A stretch of 64,000 nucleotides of DNA from CAYLUN01 sp964386865 (GCA_964386865.1 CAYLUN010000016.1:21037-85036), one strand, 5' to 3'. Positions 53,201 to 61,001 are shown, counted from the stretch's first letter. Numbers and translations are program-made. Notes: generated from the sequence alone by a model not told the origin.

Positions 53201-53753
53201 CGGCATGGCCGCCTCGGTCACGCGCCGCATCAGCAAGCAGTCCAAGGAGCCGTGGGCCGTGCTCGTGCTTGACGACGGGGAGACCAACATCGAGGTGCTC
53301 GTCTTCTCCGAGGCGTTCAAAAAGTTTGAGGGCGCCTGCCTGCCCGACACGCCCGTGCTGATCTGCGGCACGCTCTCCAAGCGCGACGAGCAGCCCAAGA
53401 TCATCGCCCGCGAGGTCTACCCGTTGCTCGATGCCCCGCGCCACTTCGGCGAGAAGGTCGTCGCCGCCATCAAGATCTCGGACGGACAGGCGCTCAAGCG
53501 CGTGGACGGCCTGCGGCAGCTGGTCGACCGGCACCCGGGCGCGGTGCCCCTGCTGATCTGCCTCATCTATCCGGACAAGAAGAAGGTGCTGATCCAGCCC
53601 AGCCGCTCGCTCACCATCGATCCCTCGCCCGACTTCATCACCGAGGCCGAGATCCTGCTTGGCAGAAACAGCCTGAAGTTCATGGCGAAGAAGGAGATTT
53701 ACAAAGAGCCCCGCCCCGAGCGCCGCTGGTCCCGCGACCGCGCCGCGAGCTGA
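50214..53753 (+). CDS. dnaE: DNA polymerase III subunit alpha
   Basis: I start at the ATG at 50214 (MSKPFVHLHLHTKYS), which begins the PHP domain directly; an upstream GTG extension of 25 residues lacks family similarity. The 1,179-residue protein has PHP motifs HLHLHT and TDHGVMYG, the polymerase core GPGRGSGAGSILAYSLG and the catalytic aspartates in PDFDIDF, the Mg-site motif GMQRVLADLQ, a helix-hairpin-helix region (YGLAGIKSVGEGAAE) and an OB domain (IRVAGMAASVTRRISKQ). Length and order match DnaE1-type replicative polymerases. The PHP motif keeps the His residues seen in active PHP exonucleases. It converges with the esterase gene, with 1 bp between the two stops. Confidence 0.96.
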   Translation: MSKPFVHLHLHTKYSLLDGACHIKPLVLRAKELGMTAVAMTDHGVMYGAIEFYKTCKAEGVKPIIGCEVYINAHAHRSSRDPSVPYHHLVLLAMNEEGYLNLAKINTIAHMEGFYYKPRIDKETLRAHSSGLIALAACLQGEVNVHLQERHLDEAEKAAREYVDIFGADNFFLELQDHGIPEQKVANEGVRELCRRTGLKSVITNDVHYLHQSHAEAHEVMLCIQTSTVMSDPKRMRYAGSEFYFKSREELEKRFPGDAESFDLTQAIADRCNLELKFSDGKAASLHFPTYEVPPGFDDGLSYLIHLGKQGLKRHYDLEFSAPQDDFQKMLVERFNYEVSIIQKTGFINYFLVVADFINWSRSNGVPVGPGRGSGAGSILAYSLGITQIDPIRFDLIFERFLNPERVSPPDFDIDFCQSRRGRTIEYVKQKYGKERVAQIVTFGGLGAKTVIRDIARVLEIPLSQANDYAKMIPEDPKITLSKAKTENPQFAAACNVDPDLRRIMQYAEVLEGLYRNTGVHAAGVVIGDKPLIDLVPLARDKDGSPVTQYAKEPIEEVGLLKMDFLGLKTLTVLQEAVDLVKLVHNVDVDLERLPLDDPKTFALFQKADTVGVFQLESGGMQRVLADLQPTCIEEIIAILALYRPGPMDMIPSFVKRKKGQEKIVYDHPLLAPILKETYGIMVYQEQVQRAAQALAGYSLGKADMLRRAMGKKKKEVMEKERAGFVEGCMKTNAIPAEQAGQIFDNIEKFAGYGFNKAHAAAYGIVTYQTAYMKAHYPAEFMCAQISSEIGNFDKLPGFVAEAEDMGLRVLPPDVNRSLDRFAPQDGNVRYGLAGIKSVGEGAAEAIVNERKERGPFTGFANFCERVDPAAVNKRVLEALIKCGAMDAFGMHRARLFNAIDFALSRAAEKLREKASGQSNLFDMLGAADAGSADPNSLPDCPRWTEKENLSYERELLGIYMTGHPLTRYRRIIKDIQTFSLAKMAEAPDNKDIRVAGMAASVTRRISKQSKEPWAVLVLDDGETNIEVLVFSEAFKKFEGACLPDTPVLICGTLSKRDEQPKIIAREVYPLLDAPRHFGEKVVAAIKISDGQALKRVDGLRQLVDRHPGAVPLLICLIYPDKKKVLIQPSRSLTIDPSPDFITEAEILLGRNSLKFMAKKEIYKEPRPERRWSRDRAAS

Positions 53754-53754
53754 A

Positions 53755-55464
53755 TTACATCTTCGGCTCGGAGGGCCTCACCGGGCCGAGAGACGGACTC
53801 AGCCCGCGCGTCTTCAGCTTGCGCTTGAACACCGAGTCGCCGCAGGTCGCGTAGAGCGTATCGAACGCCGCCCCGCCGAAGCAGAGGTTCGCGCAGCGGC
53901 CGTTCGGCGTCGGCAGGATGCAGTTCACGCGCCCCGCTTGGTCGCACACCTGCACGCCCATCCGCGTCGCCACGTAGAGCCGCCCGTCGCGGTCACAGCG
54001 CATCCCGTCAGCCCCGCTGTCATCGGCCGCGTGCGGCTGGTGCAGATAATAGTAGCGCTGTTTGTGCGCCAGCGTCCCGTCCGGCTGAATCTGATAGCTG
54101 TAGACCCAGTGCGAACGCGAGTCGCAGACGTAAAGCAGCGACTGGTCGGGCGAGAGCGTCACGCCGTTTGGAAACTTGAGGCCCGCGTCCACGACCACGG
54201 ACTCGCCAGTCGCGCGAACCAGCCACACGGCGTTCGATGACGGGGTGGCACTGACAGGAGCGGTGACGTACAGACTGCCGTCCGCACGGATCGCGACGTC
54301 GTTGCCCGCGATCCCCGCCGCCACGACCGTCATTCTGCCGCTTTCGTCGCGGGCGACTACCTGCCGCGCCTCAGCGGAAACCTCGTAGCGCCGGCCGTCC
54401 GTGCCGTATGCCATTCCGTTCGCCATTTTTGTGCCGTCGACGACCACACTGAGCGTACCATCGAGCCCGACCTTCCACGTTTTGCTGTTCGGAATATCGT
54501 TGAAGAACACCTCGCCCCTCGCGTTGGCGACGGGCCCTTCCGTGAAGCCGTACCCCGCTCCCACCAACGTCCACTCCTCTCCAGGCAACAGGAGGTCTTT
54601 CATCTGCGGGGAGCCCTGTCCCGCCTGGATCGGCGCAGGCCAGCCTTTCCACAGCCACCGCATCGCCTCCTCGCACACATCGGTCATGTGCTTGCCGTTG
54701 TGGCCTCCGTCGCCCCACACGTGGTTGACCTCATAGCCCGCGAACGCCAGCGCCCGCTCCATCTCTTGGTTCGCCATCCACCAGTCGCCGCAGTAGATGT
54801 TCAGGTCGGCGCTGCCGTCCTGCAGGAACACGCGCAGCGCCTTGGGCTCGGTCTTGCGGATCAGCGTCGGGTAGTCGTTGCCGCCCCGCAGACCGACGTA
54901 CGTGCCGACCGCGCTGAGCACCCGGCTGAAGGCGTCGGGGCGCTCCCACGCCGCCGTAAACGCGCAGACCGCGCCGCTGCTGGACCCGCCGATGCTGCGG
55001 TCGTTGCCGTTGGTGGAGAGGTTGAGTTTCTGCTCCCGGACAACGTGCGGCAGAAGCTCCGCCAGCAGGAAACGCGCGTAGCCGTCGCCCATGCCGTCGT
55101 ACTCGAAACTGCGGTTGAAGCGGTCCAGCGCATTCGTGGACTGAGCCTTCACCCGTCCCGGCGCGACGAACACGCCGACTGTCACAGGCATTTCGCGCGC
55201 GGCGATGAGCCGGTCCATTACGGCGGGCAGGTTGAACTGCACGTTGTCCTGGTTCACGTGGACGCAGGCCGGAGCCGACCCGTCATATTGCGCAGGCACG
55301 TACACCCAGTAGTCGCGAACCGTGCCCGGAAAGACCGTGCTGCCTTCGAACGCGTACTTTGTCACGGTGCCCTTCGGCACATTTGTCACGGCCACCGCGG
55401 TGTCCGCGCCACTCGCGACGGTTCCGGCAAACACCCAAGCAAGCGCGTACGCCATGTTGCTCAT
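53755..55464 (-). CDS. secreted esterase fused to SMP-30/gluconolactonase propeller
   Basis: The ATG at 55464 has AGGGAG 6 nt upstream and begins a signal peptide (MAYALAWVFAGTVASG); the longer frame to 55581 is not credible. The 569-residue protein has an N-terminal esterase D-type alpha/beta hydrolase with SIGGSSSG (nucleophile Ser162) and GGHNGKH near the domain end. The C-terminal half from about residue 300 is an SMP-30/gluconolactonase-like propeller (GYGFTEGPVANARGEVFF, FPNGVTLSPDQSLLYV, GADGMRCDRDGRLYV). Such fusions are seen in polysaccharide-degrading bacteria; it may remove acyl or feruloyl groups from a glycan and handle the released lactone. It is divergent from the UbiA gene. 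Confidence 0.88.
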   Translation of the reverse strand: MSNMAYALAWVFAGTVASGADTAVAVTNVPKGTVTKYAFEGSTVFPGTVRDYWVYVPAQYDGSAPACVHVNQDNVQFNLPAVMDRLIAAREMPVTVGVFVAPGRVKAQSTNALDRFNRSFEYDGMGDGYARFLLAELLPHVVREQKLNLSTNGNDRSIGGSSSGAVCAFTAAWERPDAFSRVLSAVGTYVGLRGGNDYPTLIRKTEPKALRVFLQDGSADLNIYCGDWWMANQEMERALAFAGYEVNHVWGDGGHNGKHMTDVCEEAMRWLWKGWPAPIQAGQGSPQMKDLLLPGEEWTLVGAGYGFTEGPVANARGEVFFNDIPNSKTWKVGLDGTLSVVVDGTKMANGMAYGTDGRRYEVSAEARQVVARDESGRMTVVAAGIAGNDVAIRADGSLYVTAPVSATPSSNAVWLVRATGESVVVDAGLKFPNGVTLSPDQSLLYVCDSRSHWVYSYQIQPDGTLAHKQRYYYLHQPHAADDSGADGMRCDRDGRLYVATRMGVQVCDQAGRVNCILPTPNGRCANLCFGGAAFDTLYATCGDSVFKRKLKTRGLSPSLGPVRPSEPKM

Positions 55465-55527
55465 AGCCATCTCCCTTTGTGCGCTCATTCTAACAGCGTC
55501 GGCCCACCTTGTGCAGTCGAATCGCAG

Positions 55528-55557
55528 TTGACTTGCCCGCTCCCAGAGGACTACAGT
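55528..55557 (+). promoter_or_regulatory. sigma-70 promoter of the UbiA operon
   Basis: TTGACT (55528-55533), 18 bp, TACAGT (55552-55557), about 23 nt before the ubiA-like start, which is preceded by AAAGG. Confidence 0.65.
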
Positions 55558-55579
55558 AGAGCATAAAGGTTGGGGTGCC

Positions 55580-56545
55580 ATGGGAACATTCTTGCTCGCC
55601 TATCTCAAGTCGATGCGGCTTTACTACGCGTTCATCACCGGCATCACGGGCTGGGTGGGCGTCGCGTTCTATCACTTCCTTGAGCCGGAGCGCGCCTCGC
55701 TGGGGCGCTCCGCCGTGATCCTCGCCCTGCTCTTCCTCAGCTGGGGCGTCAACCAGATCATCAACGACTACTTCGGTTTGGCCGAGGACCGCATCAACGC
55801 GCCGCACCGGCCCATGGTCACGGGCGAGCTGGCCATAAGGCCCGCCTTGACCCTCACCGCGTTCCTGCTAGCAGGCACCCTAGTCGTCAGCTACTTCCTC
55901 AACCCGTGGGCCGCGCTCGCCGCCGCGACCGGCATCGCGCTCAACGTGCTCTACGAGTACGCCAAGGCGTGGTCGATCATCGCCAACCTCGTCTTCGGCG
56001 TGATGATCGCCACGTGCGCCGTCTTCGGTTTCTTTGCCTGCGGCCCTGCCCCGGACGTGCTGCTCACCTCAAACCGCCTGTGCGGGCTGGCGATCATCGT
56101 CGCGGCCAACGGCCTGATGACCTTCTTCACCTACTTTAAAGACTACGAGGGCGACCGCAAGGCGGGCAAGCACACGTTCATCGCCCGGCACGGACTCAAG
56201 ATCGGCCGCGTGGCCGGCTTCGTGGGCACCGTACTGCTCTTCGCCCTGCTGGTGCTCTTCATCGTGGCCGGCTGGCTGCCGACCTCCGACATCCTCTTCC
56301 CGCGCAGTTTCATCTTCTGCTGCCTCGTCGCGGGCTTCCTCCAGTTCTGGAACGTCTACCTCTTCTTCCGCAACCCCACGGGCCGCGCCACCTACTTCAA
56401 CCTCCAGTACAACTTCCGCGCGTGCGTCGCCACCGAGATCGCGCTGATCGCCCTCTTCAACGAAACGCTCGCGCTCTACCTGCTGATCGTCAGCTACATC
56501 CTGATCGGCTTCCTGTTCGCCTTCCACAAGGATGAAAAAGCATGA
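55580..56545 (+). CDS. UbiA-family integral membrane prenyltransferase
   Basis: The 321-residue protein has eight or nine hydrophobic spans. The first aspartate motif reads NDYFGLAEDRINAPHRP (Asn62, Asp63, Asp70) and the second reads YFKDYEGDRKAGKHT, both typical of UbiA enzymes that join a prenyl diphosphate to an acceptor. The acceptor cannot be told from sequence: menaquinone (MenA), haem O and glycerol-phosphate-type lipids are alternatives. GRATYFNLQYNFRACVA near the C-terminus does not point to any one. It is first in an operon whose later genes (radical SAM, lipid-kinase-like, ThiL-like, flavin reductase) suggest a dedicated lipid or isoprenoid product. Confidence 0.9.
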   Translation: MGTFLLAYLKSMRLYYAFITGITGWVGVAFYHFLEPERASLGRSAVILALLFLSWGVNQIINDYFGLAEDRINAPHRPMVTGELAIRPALTLTAFLLAGTLVVSYFLNPWAALAAATGIALNVLYEYAKAWSIIANLVFGVMIATCAVFGFFACGPAPDVLLTSNRLCGLAIIVAANGLMTFFTYFKDYEGDRKAGKHTFIARHGLKIGRVAGFVGTVLLFALLVLFIVAGWLPTSDILFPRSFIFCCLVAGFLQFWNVYLFFRNPTGRATYFNLQYNFRACVATEIALIALFNETLALYLLIVSYILIGFLFAFHKDEKA

Positions 56546-57807
56546 GGTTCGTCACCGGTTTTTCGAAGGCGCTGCTCTATGCGCGCATCGCGCTTCACGT
56601 GGCGAGTCGCTACCTCTTCCGCGTGAAGCCAGCCGCCTACCCGCGCTTCCTGCGGCAAGCGCTGACCCTCCTGCTCAACTTCTGGCCCAACAAGCCTGTG
56701 CGCATCGCCTGCGGCACCAAGATCTACATCTACCTTCCCGCCTACCCCTCGCCGGCGTTCTTCCGCGCGCTGGAGGCCAAGCTGCTCCGCACGCCGCCCG
56801 GCCCGGTCTCCGCCGTCTATTCGATGACCAAGGCCTGCTCGTACCACTGCCCGCACTGCTACCAGCGGCAGGACGCGGGAGCGGACGTGCCCGAGGAAAC
56901 GCTCGTCGCCACCGCGCTCGCCATGGAGCGGCTCGGCGTCGCCTTCCTGAACGTCGAAGGCGGGGAGCCCTTCATGCGCTACGAACGGCTCCTGAACCTC
57001 GTGCGGTCAGCCTCAGCCGAAACCGAGATCTGGGTGAACACCACCGGCGACCGGGCCACGCGCGAACAGCTGGCCGAACTCCAGTCCGCCGGCCTCTGCG
57101 GCATCATGGTCTCGGTCCACGCGCCCGAGGCCGCCGCGCACGACGCCTTCACCGGCGTCCCCGGCTCGTTCGAGGCCGCCTGCCGCACGCTGCGCCTGTG
57201 CCGCGAGCTGCGCCTCGGCGCCGCGATCAACAGCGTGCTGAGCCAAGCCGACATTCGCGGCGGCAGGCTCGACTCGATGATGGCCCTCGCTAAGGCGCTC
57301 GACTGCGACTTTGTCCAGCTCATCCACCCCAAGCCTGCCGGCCGCTGGCTCGGCAACCCGGGCGCCGTGCAGACCGACGCCCCCTACCTCGCCGCGCTGC
57401 GCGCCACGCACCTGCGCTACAACGGCAGGCGCAGCCGCGACCTGCCCGTGCTGGCCGCGCAGGTCTTCGAGGAGCGGCCCGAAGGACTCGGCTGCACCGC
57501 CGGCGGCGTCGACCGCTTCTACGTCAACGCGGCGGGCGAGGTGCAGCCGTGCGAGTTCCTCAACGTCTCGTTTGGCAACGTCACGCGCGAGCCCTTCGAC
57601 GACATCTTCGCCCGCATGCGCGAGGCCTTTGCGTCGCCCGCCCGCGAGTGGCCCTGCTGCACGCGCGCGCACCGCGTCGCGGAGCTGCTGCGCCAGCACG
57701 GCCTCACCGCCACACCGCTGCCCGCCGAGCACGCCGCCGAGTTCATGGCGGGCTGGAACCGCGGCGAACAGCCGGACGTCTACCGCAGAATGAGACTCTA
57801 CCCGTGA
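56542..57807 (+). CDS. radical SAM/SPASM-type enzyme with hydrophobic N-terminus
   Basis: The 421-residue protein carries the radical-SAM motif Cys99, Cys103, Cys106 (ACSYHCPHCYQ), GGEPFM, and a C-terminal cluster region (GCTAGGVDRFYV, VQPCEFLNVSFGNV, EWPCCTRAH) of the SPASM/twitch type. An unusual N-terminal extension of about 90 residues is basic and hydrophobic (RIALHVASRYLFRVKP, LTLLLNFWPN) and may bind the membrane. It overlaps the ubiA-like gene by ATGA. SPASM enzymes modify peptides, cofactors or lipids; the substrate here is unknown, and the UbiA product is the natural guess. Confidence 0.88.
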   Translation: MRFVTGFSKALLYARIALHVASRYLFRVKPAAYPRFLRQALTLLLNFWPNKPVRIACGTKIYIYLPAYPSPAFFRALEAKLLRTPPGPVSAVYSMTKACSYHCPHCYQRQDAGADVPEETLVATALAMERLGVAFLNVEGGEPFMRYERLLNLVRSASAETEIWVNTTGDRATREQLAELQSAGLCGIMVSVHAPEAAAHDAFTGVPGSFEAACRTLRLCRELRLGAAINSVLSQADIRGGRLDSMMALAKALDCDFVQLIHPKPAGRWLGNPGAVQTDAPYLAALRATHLRYNGRRSRDLPVLAAQVFEERPEGLGCTAGGVDRFYVNAAGEVQPCEFLNVSFGNVTREPFDDIFARMREAFASPAREWPCCTRAHRVAELLRQHGLTATPLPAEHAAEFMAGWNRGEQPDVYRRMRLYP

Positions 57808-58703
57808 TGCGACTCATCGTCAACCCCACCTCCCGCTCCGGCCGCAGCCGCGCTCGCCACGCGTTCTGGCTGCGCGAGCTGGCGCGCAGAGGCGTGCCGT
57901 TCGCGGTCTCGGAGACCTGCGGCACGGGCGACGCCGCTGCGTTGGCGCGCGACGCCGCCGAGCCCGTCGTCGTCGCGGTCGGCGGCGACGGCACCATCAG
58001 CGAGGTTCTGGACGGTATTTTGAAGTCAGCCTCGCCCAAAACGCTGGGCGTGCTTTACGCGGGCACAAGCCCCGATTTCTGCCGCTTCCACCGCATCCCC
58101 TTCGCCGACCCCGACGCCGCTCTCGACACGCTGCTGCGCGGCCGCACGCGCCGCGCCGACGCCGCCCGCGTCATCGCAGCCGGAGCCCCCCCCGCCCACT
58201 TCGCGTGCGGCTGCAACGTCGGCCTCGGCGCGCGCGTGGCCGCCTTCGCCAACGCGCACCGCCGCCACCTCGGCGACGTGCCCGGCACCGCCCTCGGCCT
58301 GCTGCTGGCCGTCTGCCGCCACACGCGCTTCGCCGCACGACTCGTCGTCGATAATGAGGCGCTCGACATCCCCGACGCGAACCACATCCTGATTCTGAAA
58401 AACCCGCACATCGCCTCGGGCCTACGCCTCAGCCTGCCGCTCGCGCCCGACGACGGCACGCTCACCGTGCTGGCCGTGCGCGGGCTCAGCCGCGCCGAGC
58501 TCCTCTGCCTGCTTCCATCCTTCTACACGGGCCGCGCGGCCGGCCACCCCGCCGTCGTCGCGCGCACCTGCCGCTCCGTCGCGGTCACCACCGATCCGCC
58601 CCAGGACGTCGAGTTCGACGGCGACCCGCGCGGCCACACGCCCATAACCGTGGAGCTGCTGCCGCGCTCGCTCACCCTTATCTGCGAGGCCGACCATGCT
58701 TGA
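57807..58703 (+). CDS. diacylglycerol kinase-family lipid kinase
   Basis: I start at the ATG at 57807; a GTG at 57804 would overlap the upstream stop by GTGA and cannot be excluded. The 298-residue protein has the family start (RLIVNPTSRSGRSR) and the nucleotide motif VAVGGDGTISEVLDG (GGDGT at 59-63), with FDGDPRGHTP in the second domain. It belongs to the YegS/DgkB/sphingosine-kinase family and should phosphorylate a lipid alcohol. Together with the neighbouring UbiA it may phosphorylate a prenylated or glycerol-based intermediate. Its last 8 nt overlap the ThiL-like gene. Confidence 0.9.
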   Translation: MRLIVNPTSRSGRSRARHAFWLRELARRGVPFAVSETCGTGDAAALARDAAEPVVVAVGGDGTISEVLDGILKSASPKTLGVLYAGTSPDFCRFHRIPFADPDAALDTLLRGRTRRADAARVIAAGAPPAHFACGCNVGLGARVAAFANAHRRHLGDVPGTALGLLLAVCRHTRFAARLVVDNEALDIPDANHILILKNPHIASGLRLSLPLAPDDGTLTVLAVRGLSRAELLCLLPSFYTGRAAGHPAVVARTCRSVAVTTDPPQDVEFDGDPRGHTPITVELLPRSLTLICEADHA

Positions 58704-59643
58704 GACCGACCTGATCCGCCAACTCGCCGCCCGCTTCCGTCGCTCACCCCGGCAGAGGAACGCGCTCTTTACGTGCGACGCGGAGATCGTCGATCTCGGC
58801 GGCAGCCTGTGGGGCGTCACCACCGACGCCTTTTCGCCCGACGAGGACTGCTTCGGCAGCGCCAACCCCGAGCGCATCGGCCACAACATCGCCGTGGCCA
58901 CGCTCTCGGACCTCTTTGCCGCAGGCTGCCAGCCGCACTTCTACCTGCACAGCCTCGACCTGCCGGCTGGCGGCGAGTCGTTCGGCCTGCGCCTGAGCGA
59001 AGGCGTCGCTGAGGTTCTTGACGCGTGCGGCGCCTTCATGCTCGGAGGCGACCTCGGCTGCTCGGGTGCGTGGCGCTGCGCGGCCACCGCGCTCGGCCCG
59101 GTGGCGCGGCCCGAGCCGCTGACGCGACTCCTGCCGCCGCGCGCGCAGGCGCTCTATGTGACCGGCTCGCTGGGCGACGCCAACGCCGCCGCGCTGCAAG
59201 ACCTCGTGCCGCCCGAATTCGAACTGCGCCTCGCGGCCGCGGAGGCGGTTCGCCGCCAGGCCTCGGCTTGCATCGACACCAGCGACGGCCTGCTGAACGC
59301 GGTCTGGCAATGGCGCGGCGTCAACCCCGGCTTTCGCTTCGACCTCGACCCCGCCGCGATCCCCTATGCGCCATCCGCCCGCGATACGGCGCAACGCGTC
59401 GGCTTCCCGCTCCCGGCCTTCCTGCTGGGCGGAGCAGGCGAATACGAGCTGCTTTTTGCAGCCGACCCCGGCGCGGAGGTGCCCGACGCCACGCGTGTCG
59501 GCACCGTCGCGCCGGATTCTGCAAGCGGCGTCTTCTTCGGGGCCGCCCCACTTCGCTCCCCGCCCCCCGATCCGCGCTCATTCCCCGACCGCCCCTCCTA
59601 TCTCGCCGCAGTCCTTTCCCATCTCCCACGCTTGAGCGTTTAG
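58696..59643 (+). CDS. AIR-synthase/ThiL-like kinase, diverged
   Basis: The 315-residue protein has ThiL-like elements in order: WGVTTDAF, IAVATLSDLFAAG, MLGGDLG, CIDTSDGL and GAGEYELLF. It differs from thiamine-phosphate kinase at two landmarks: the GDDAAV motif is TCDAEIV (only the second Asp kept) and GEDYELL is GAGEYELL. It may therefore be a ThiL paralogue acting on another phosphate-bearing substrate in this operon. No thiamine genes are close. The ATG lies inside the end of the lipid-kinase gene. The last codons and stop overlap a heptamer repeat (59632-59652). Confidence 0.82.
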   Translation: MLETDLIRQLAARFRRSPRQRNALFTCDAEIVDLGGSLWGVTTDAFSPDEDCFGSANPERIGHNIAVATLSDLFAAGCQPHFYLHSLDLPAGGESFGLRLSEGVAEVLDACGAFMLGGDLGCSGAWRCAATALGPVARPEPLTRLLPPRAQALYVTGSLGDANAAALQDLVPPEFELRLAAAEAVRRQASACIDTSDGLLNAVWQWRGVNPGFRFDLDPAAIPYAPSARDTAQRVGFPLPAFLLGGAGEYELLFAADPGAEVPDATRVGTVAPDSASGVFFGAAPLRSPPPDPRSFPDRPSYLAAVLSHLPRLSV

Positions 59644-59652
59644 CGTTGAGCG
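59632..59652. repeat. heptamer tandem repeat overlapping the ThiL-like stop codon
   Basis: TTGAGCG, TTTAGCG, TTGAGCG in direct 7-nt register, with TTTCTCC following. The thiL-like stop TAG lies inside the second unit. Confidence 0.5.
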
Positions 59653-59699
59653 TTTCTCCTAACAGACCAACACTCAACAGCCTAAGTCCCTTCCCGCTT

Positions 59700-61001
59700 A
59701 TGCCACTCAACAACATTCTTTTCGCTCCCCTCGCGATGCGGAACATCACGCTGCCAAACCGGCTCGTTCGCTCCGCGACCTACGAAGGCCTCGGCGAGCC
59801 GGACGGCACGCCGAAGCCCGAGCTGGCCGACCTCTACTGCCGCCTCGCCAAAGCAGGCGTTGGCACCATCATCACCGGCTTCTGCTTCGTATCGCAGGAA
59901 GGCCGCGCGATGCAGCCCGGCCAGTGCGGCATCGAAACGAACGCCAAGATAGGCGTGTGGCAGTCGCTCGTGCGCCACGTCAAAGTGGCCGCGCCCGACG
60001 TCCGCCTACTGATGCAGCTCGCGCATACGGGCCGGCAGACGCGGCGCGCCTCAACCGGGCACCCGGTCGTCGGCGCCTCTTCTCGCCGCTGCCTCTATTT
60101 CCGCGAGAAGGTGAGCCCGCTCTCGGATGCGGAGATCCGGCGGATCATCGGCGAGTTCGCCGCAGCCGCACGCCGGGCGCAGCGGGCCGGCTTCGACGGC
60201 GTCCAGCTACACGCCGCGCACGGGTACCTGATCCACCAGTTCCTTTCGCCCCACACCAACACCCGCGCCGACGGCTGGGCAGACAACCCGCGTCTGCTCG
60301 CTGAGATTGTCGGCGCGGTCAAAACCGCGTGCGGCGCGGCTTTCCCCGTCTTCGCCAAGTTCAGCGCTGCCGACGACCGCGGCCTGACGGTCTCGGATAC
60401 GGTTCGCCACATCCGCGCAGTCCAAGCCGGGCTGGAAGCCGCGGAGATCAGCTACGGCACCATGGAATACGGGCTCAACATCATCCGCGGCGGCTGGCCT
60501 GTCCAACGCGCTTTTGAGGTGAATCCCCTGTTCCAGTCGATCCCCCGCCCGCTGCGCGGCCTCTTCACGCGCCTGTTCTTGCCGCCGATCCTCAAAAAGC
60601 TCGTCCCGTTCGAGGAGAACTACAACCTCGCAGCCGCCTCTCAGATCGCGCGAGAAGTCGATGTGCCGGTCATCGCGGTCGGCGGGTTCCGCCGCGCGTC
60701 TTCCCTGCGCGCCGCGCTGACCGACCACGCGCTTGCGGCGGTCTCGCTCTGCCGGCCGTTCCTCTGCGACCCCGACCTCGCCAGCCGCCTGCAGGCGGAC
60801 GACGACTGGACAAGCGCCTGCACCAACTGCAATCTCTGCACCGTCTCCTGCGACACCCCGCACCCCGTGCGGTGCGCCAAGAGGCCTGCTCACACGCCGC
60901 CGAACTTCGTGCCCAGCGCGCGGACGACCGCCATAACCGAGCCGTCGCCTAAGAGCAGCTCGCGCATCGCGGGCAGCGTGTCGCCCCACAGCGACGCGTA
61001 G
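59700..61001 (+). CDS. NADH:flavin oxidoreductase, Old Yellow Enzyme family
   Basis: The ATG at 59700 gives a 433-residue OYE barrel: FAPLAMRNITLPNRLVRSAT at the FMN site, MQLAHTGRQTRR, the FMN/substrate motif QLHAAHGYLIHQFLSPHTNTR and VIAVGGFRR for FMN phosphate. A cysteine group CTNCNLCTVSC lies near residue 385, beyond which about 35 residues run into the end of the convergent helicase gene (about 110 bp overlap). The family reduces activated alkenes; in a UbiA operon it could saturate a prenyl or quinone-type double bond. There is no clear Shine-Dalgarno (about 56 nt after the ThiL-like stop). Confidence 0.87.
   Translation: MPLNNILFAPLAMRNITLPNRLVRSATYEGLGEPDGTPKPELADLYCRLAKAGVGTIITGFCFVSQEGRAMQPGQCGIETNAKIGVWQSLVRHVKVAAPDVRLLMQLAHTGRQTRRASTGHPVVGASSRRCLYFREKVSPLSDAEIRRIIGEFAAAARRAQRAGFDGVQLHAAHGYLIHQFLSPHTNTRADGWADNPRLLAEIVGAVKTACGAAFPVFAKFSAADDRGLTVSDTVRHIRAVQAGLEAAEISYGTMEYGLNIIRGGWPVQRAFEVNPLFQSIPRPLRGLFTRLFLPPILKKLVPFEENYNLAAASQIAREVDVPVIAVGGFRRASSLRAALTDHALAAVSLCRPFLCDPDLASRLQADDDWTSACTNCNLCTVSCDTPHPVRCAKRPAHTPPNFVPSARTTAITEPSPKSSSRIAGSVSPHSDA

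Noticed and set aside
50133..53534. 1,133-codon open frame on the minus strand across dnaE
   Set aside because: It is the mirror of dnaE codon bias in GC-rich DNA: the product is low-complexity Asp/Glu/Val/Leu-rich with no motifs, while the plus strand encodes an unmistakable DNA polymerase.
59025..59699. long upstream extension of the Old Yellow Enzyme frame
   Set aside because: It is an out-of-frame shadow of the ThiL-like gene; the enzyme fold starts right after the ATG at 59700.
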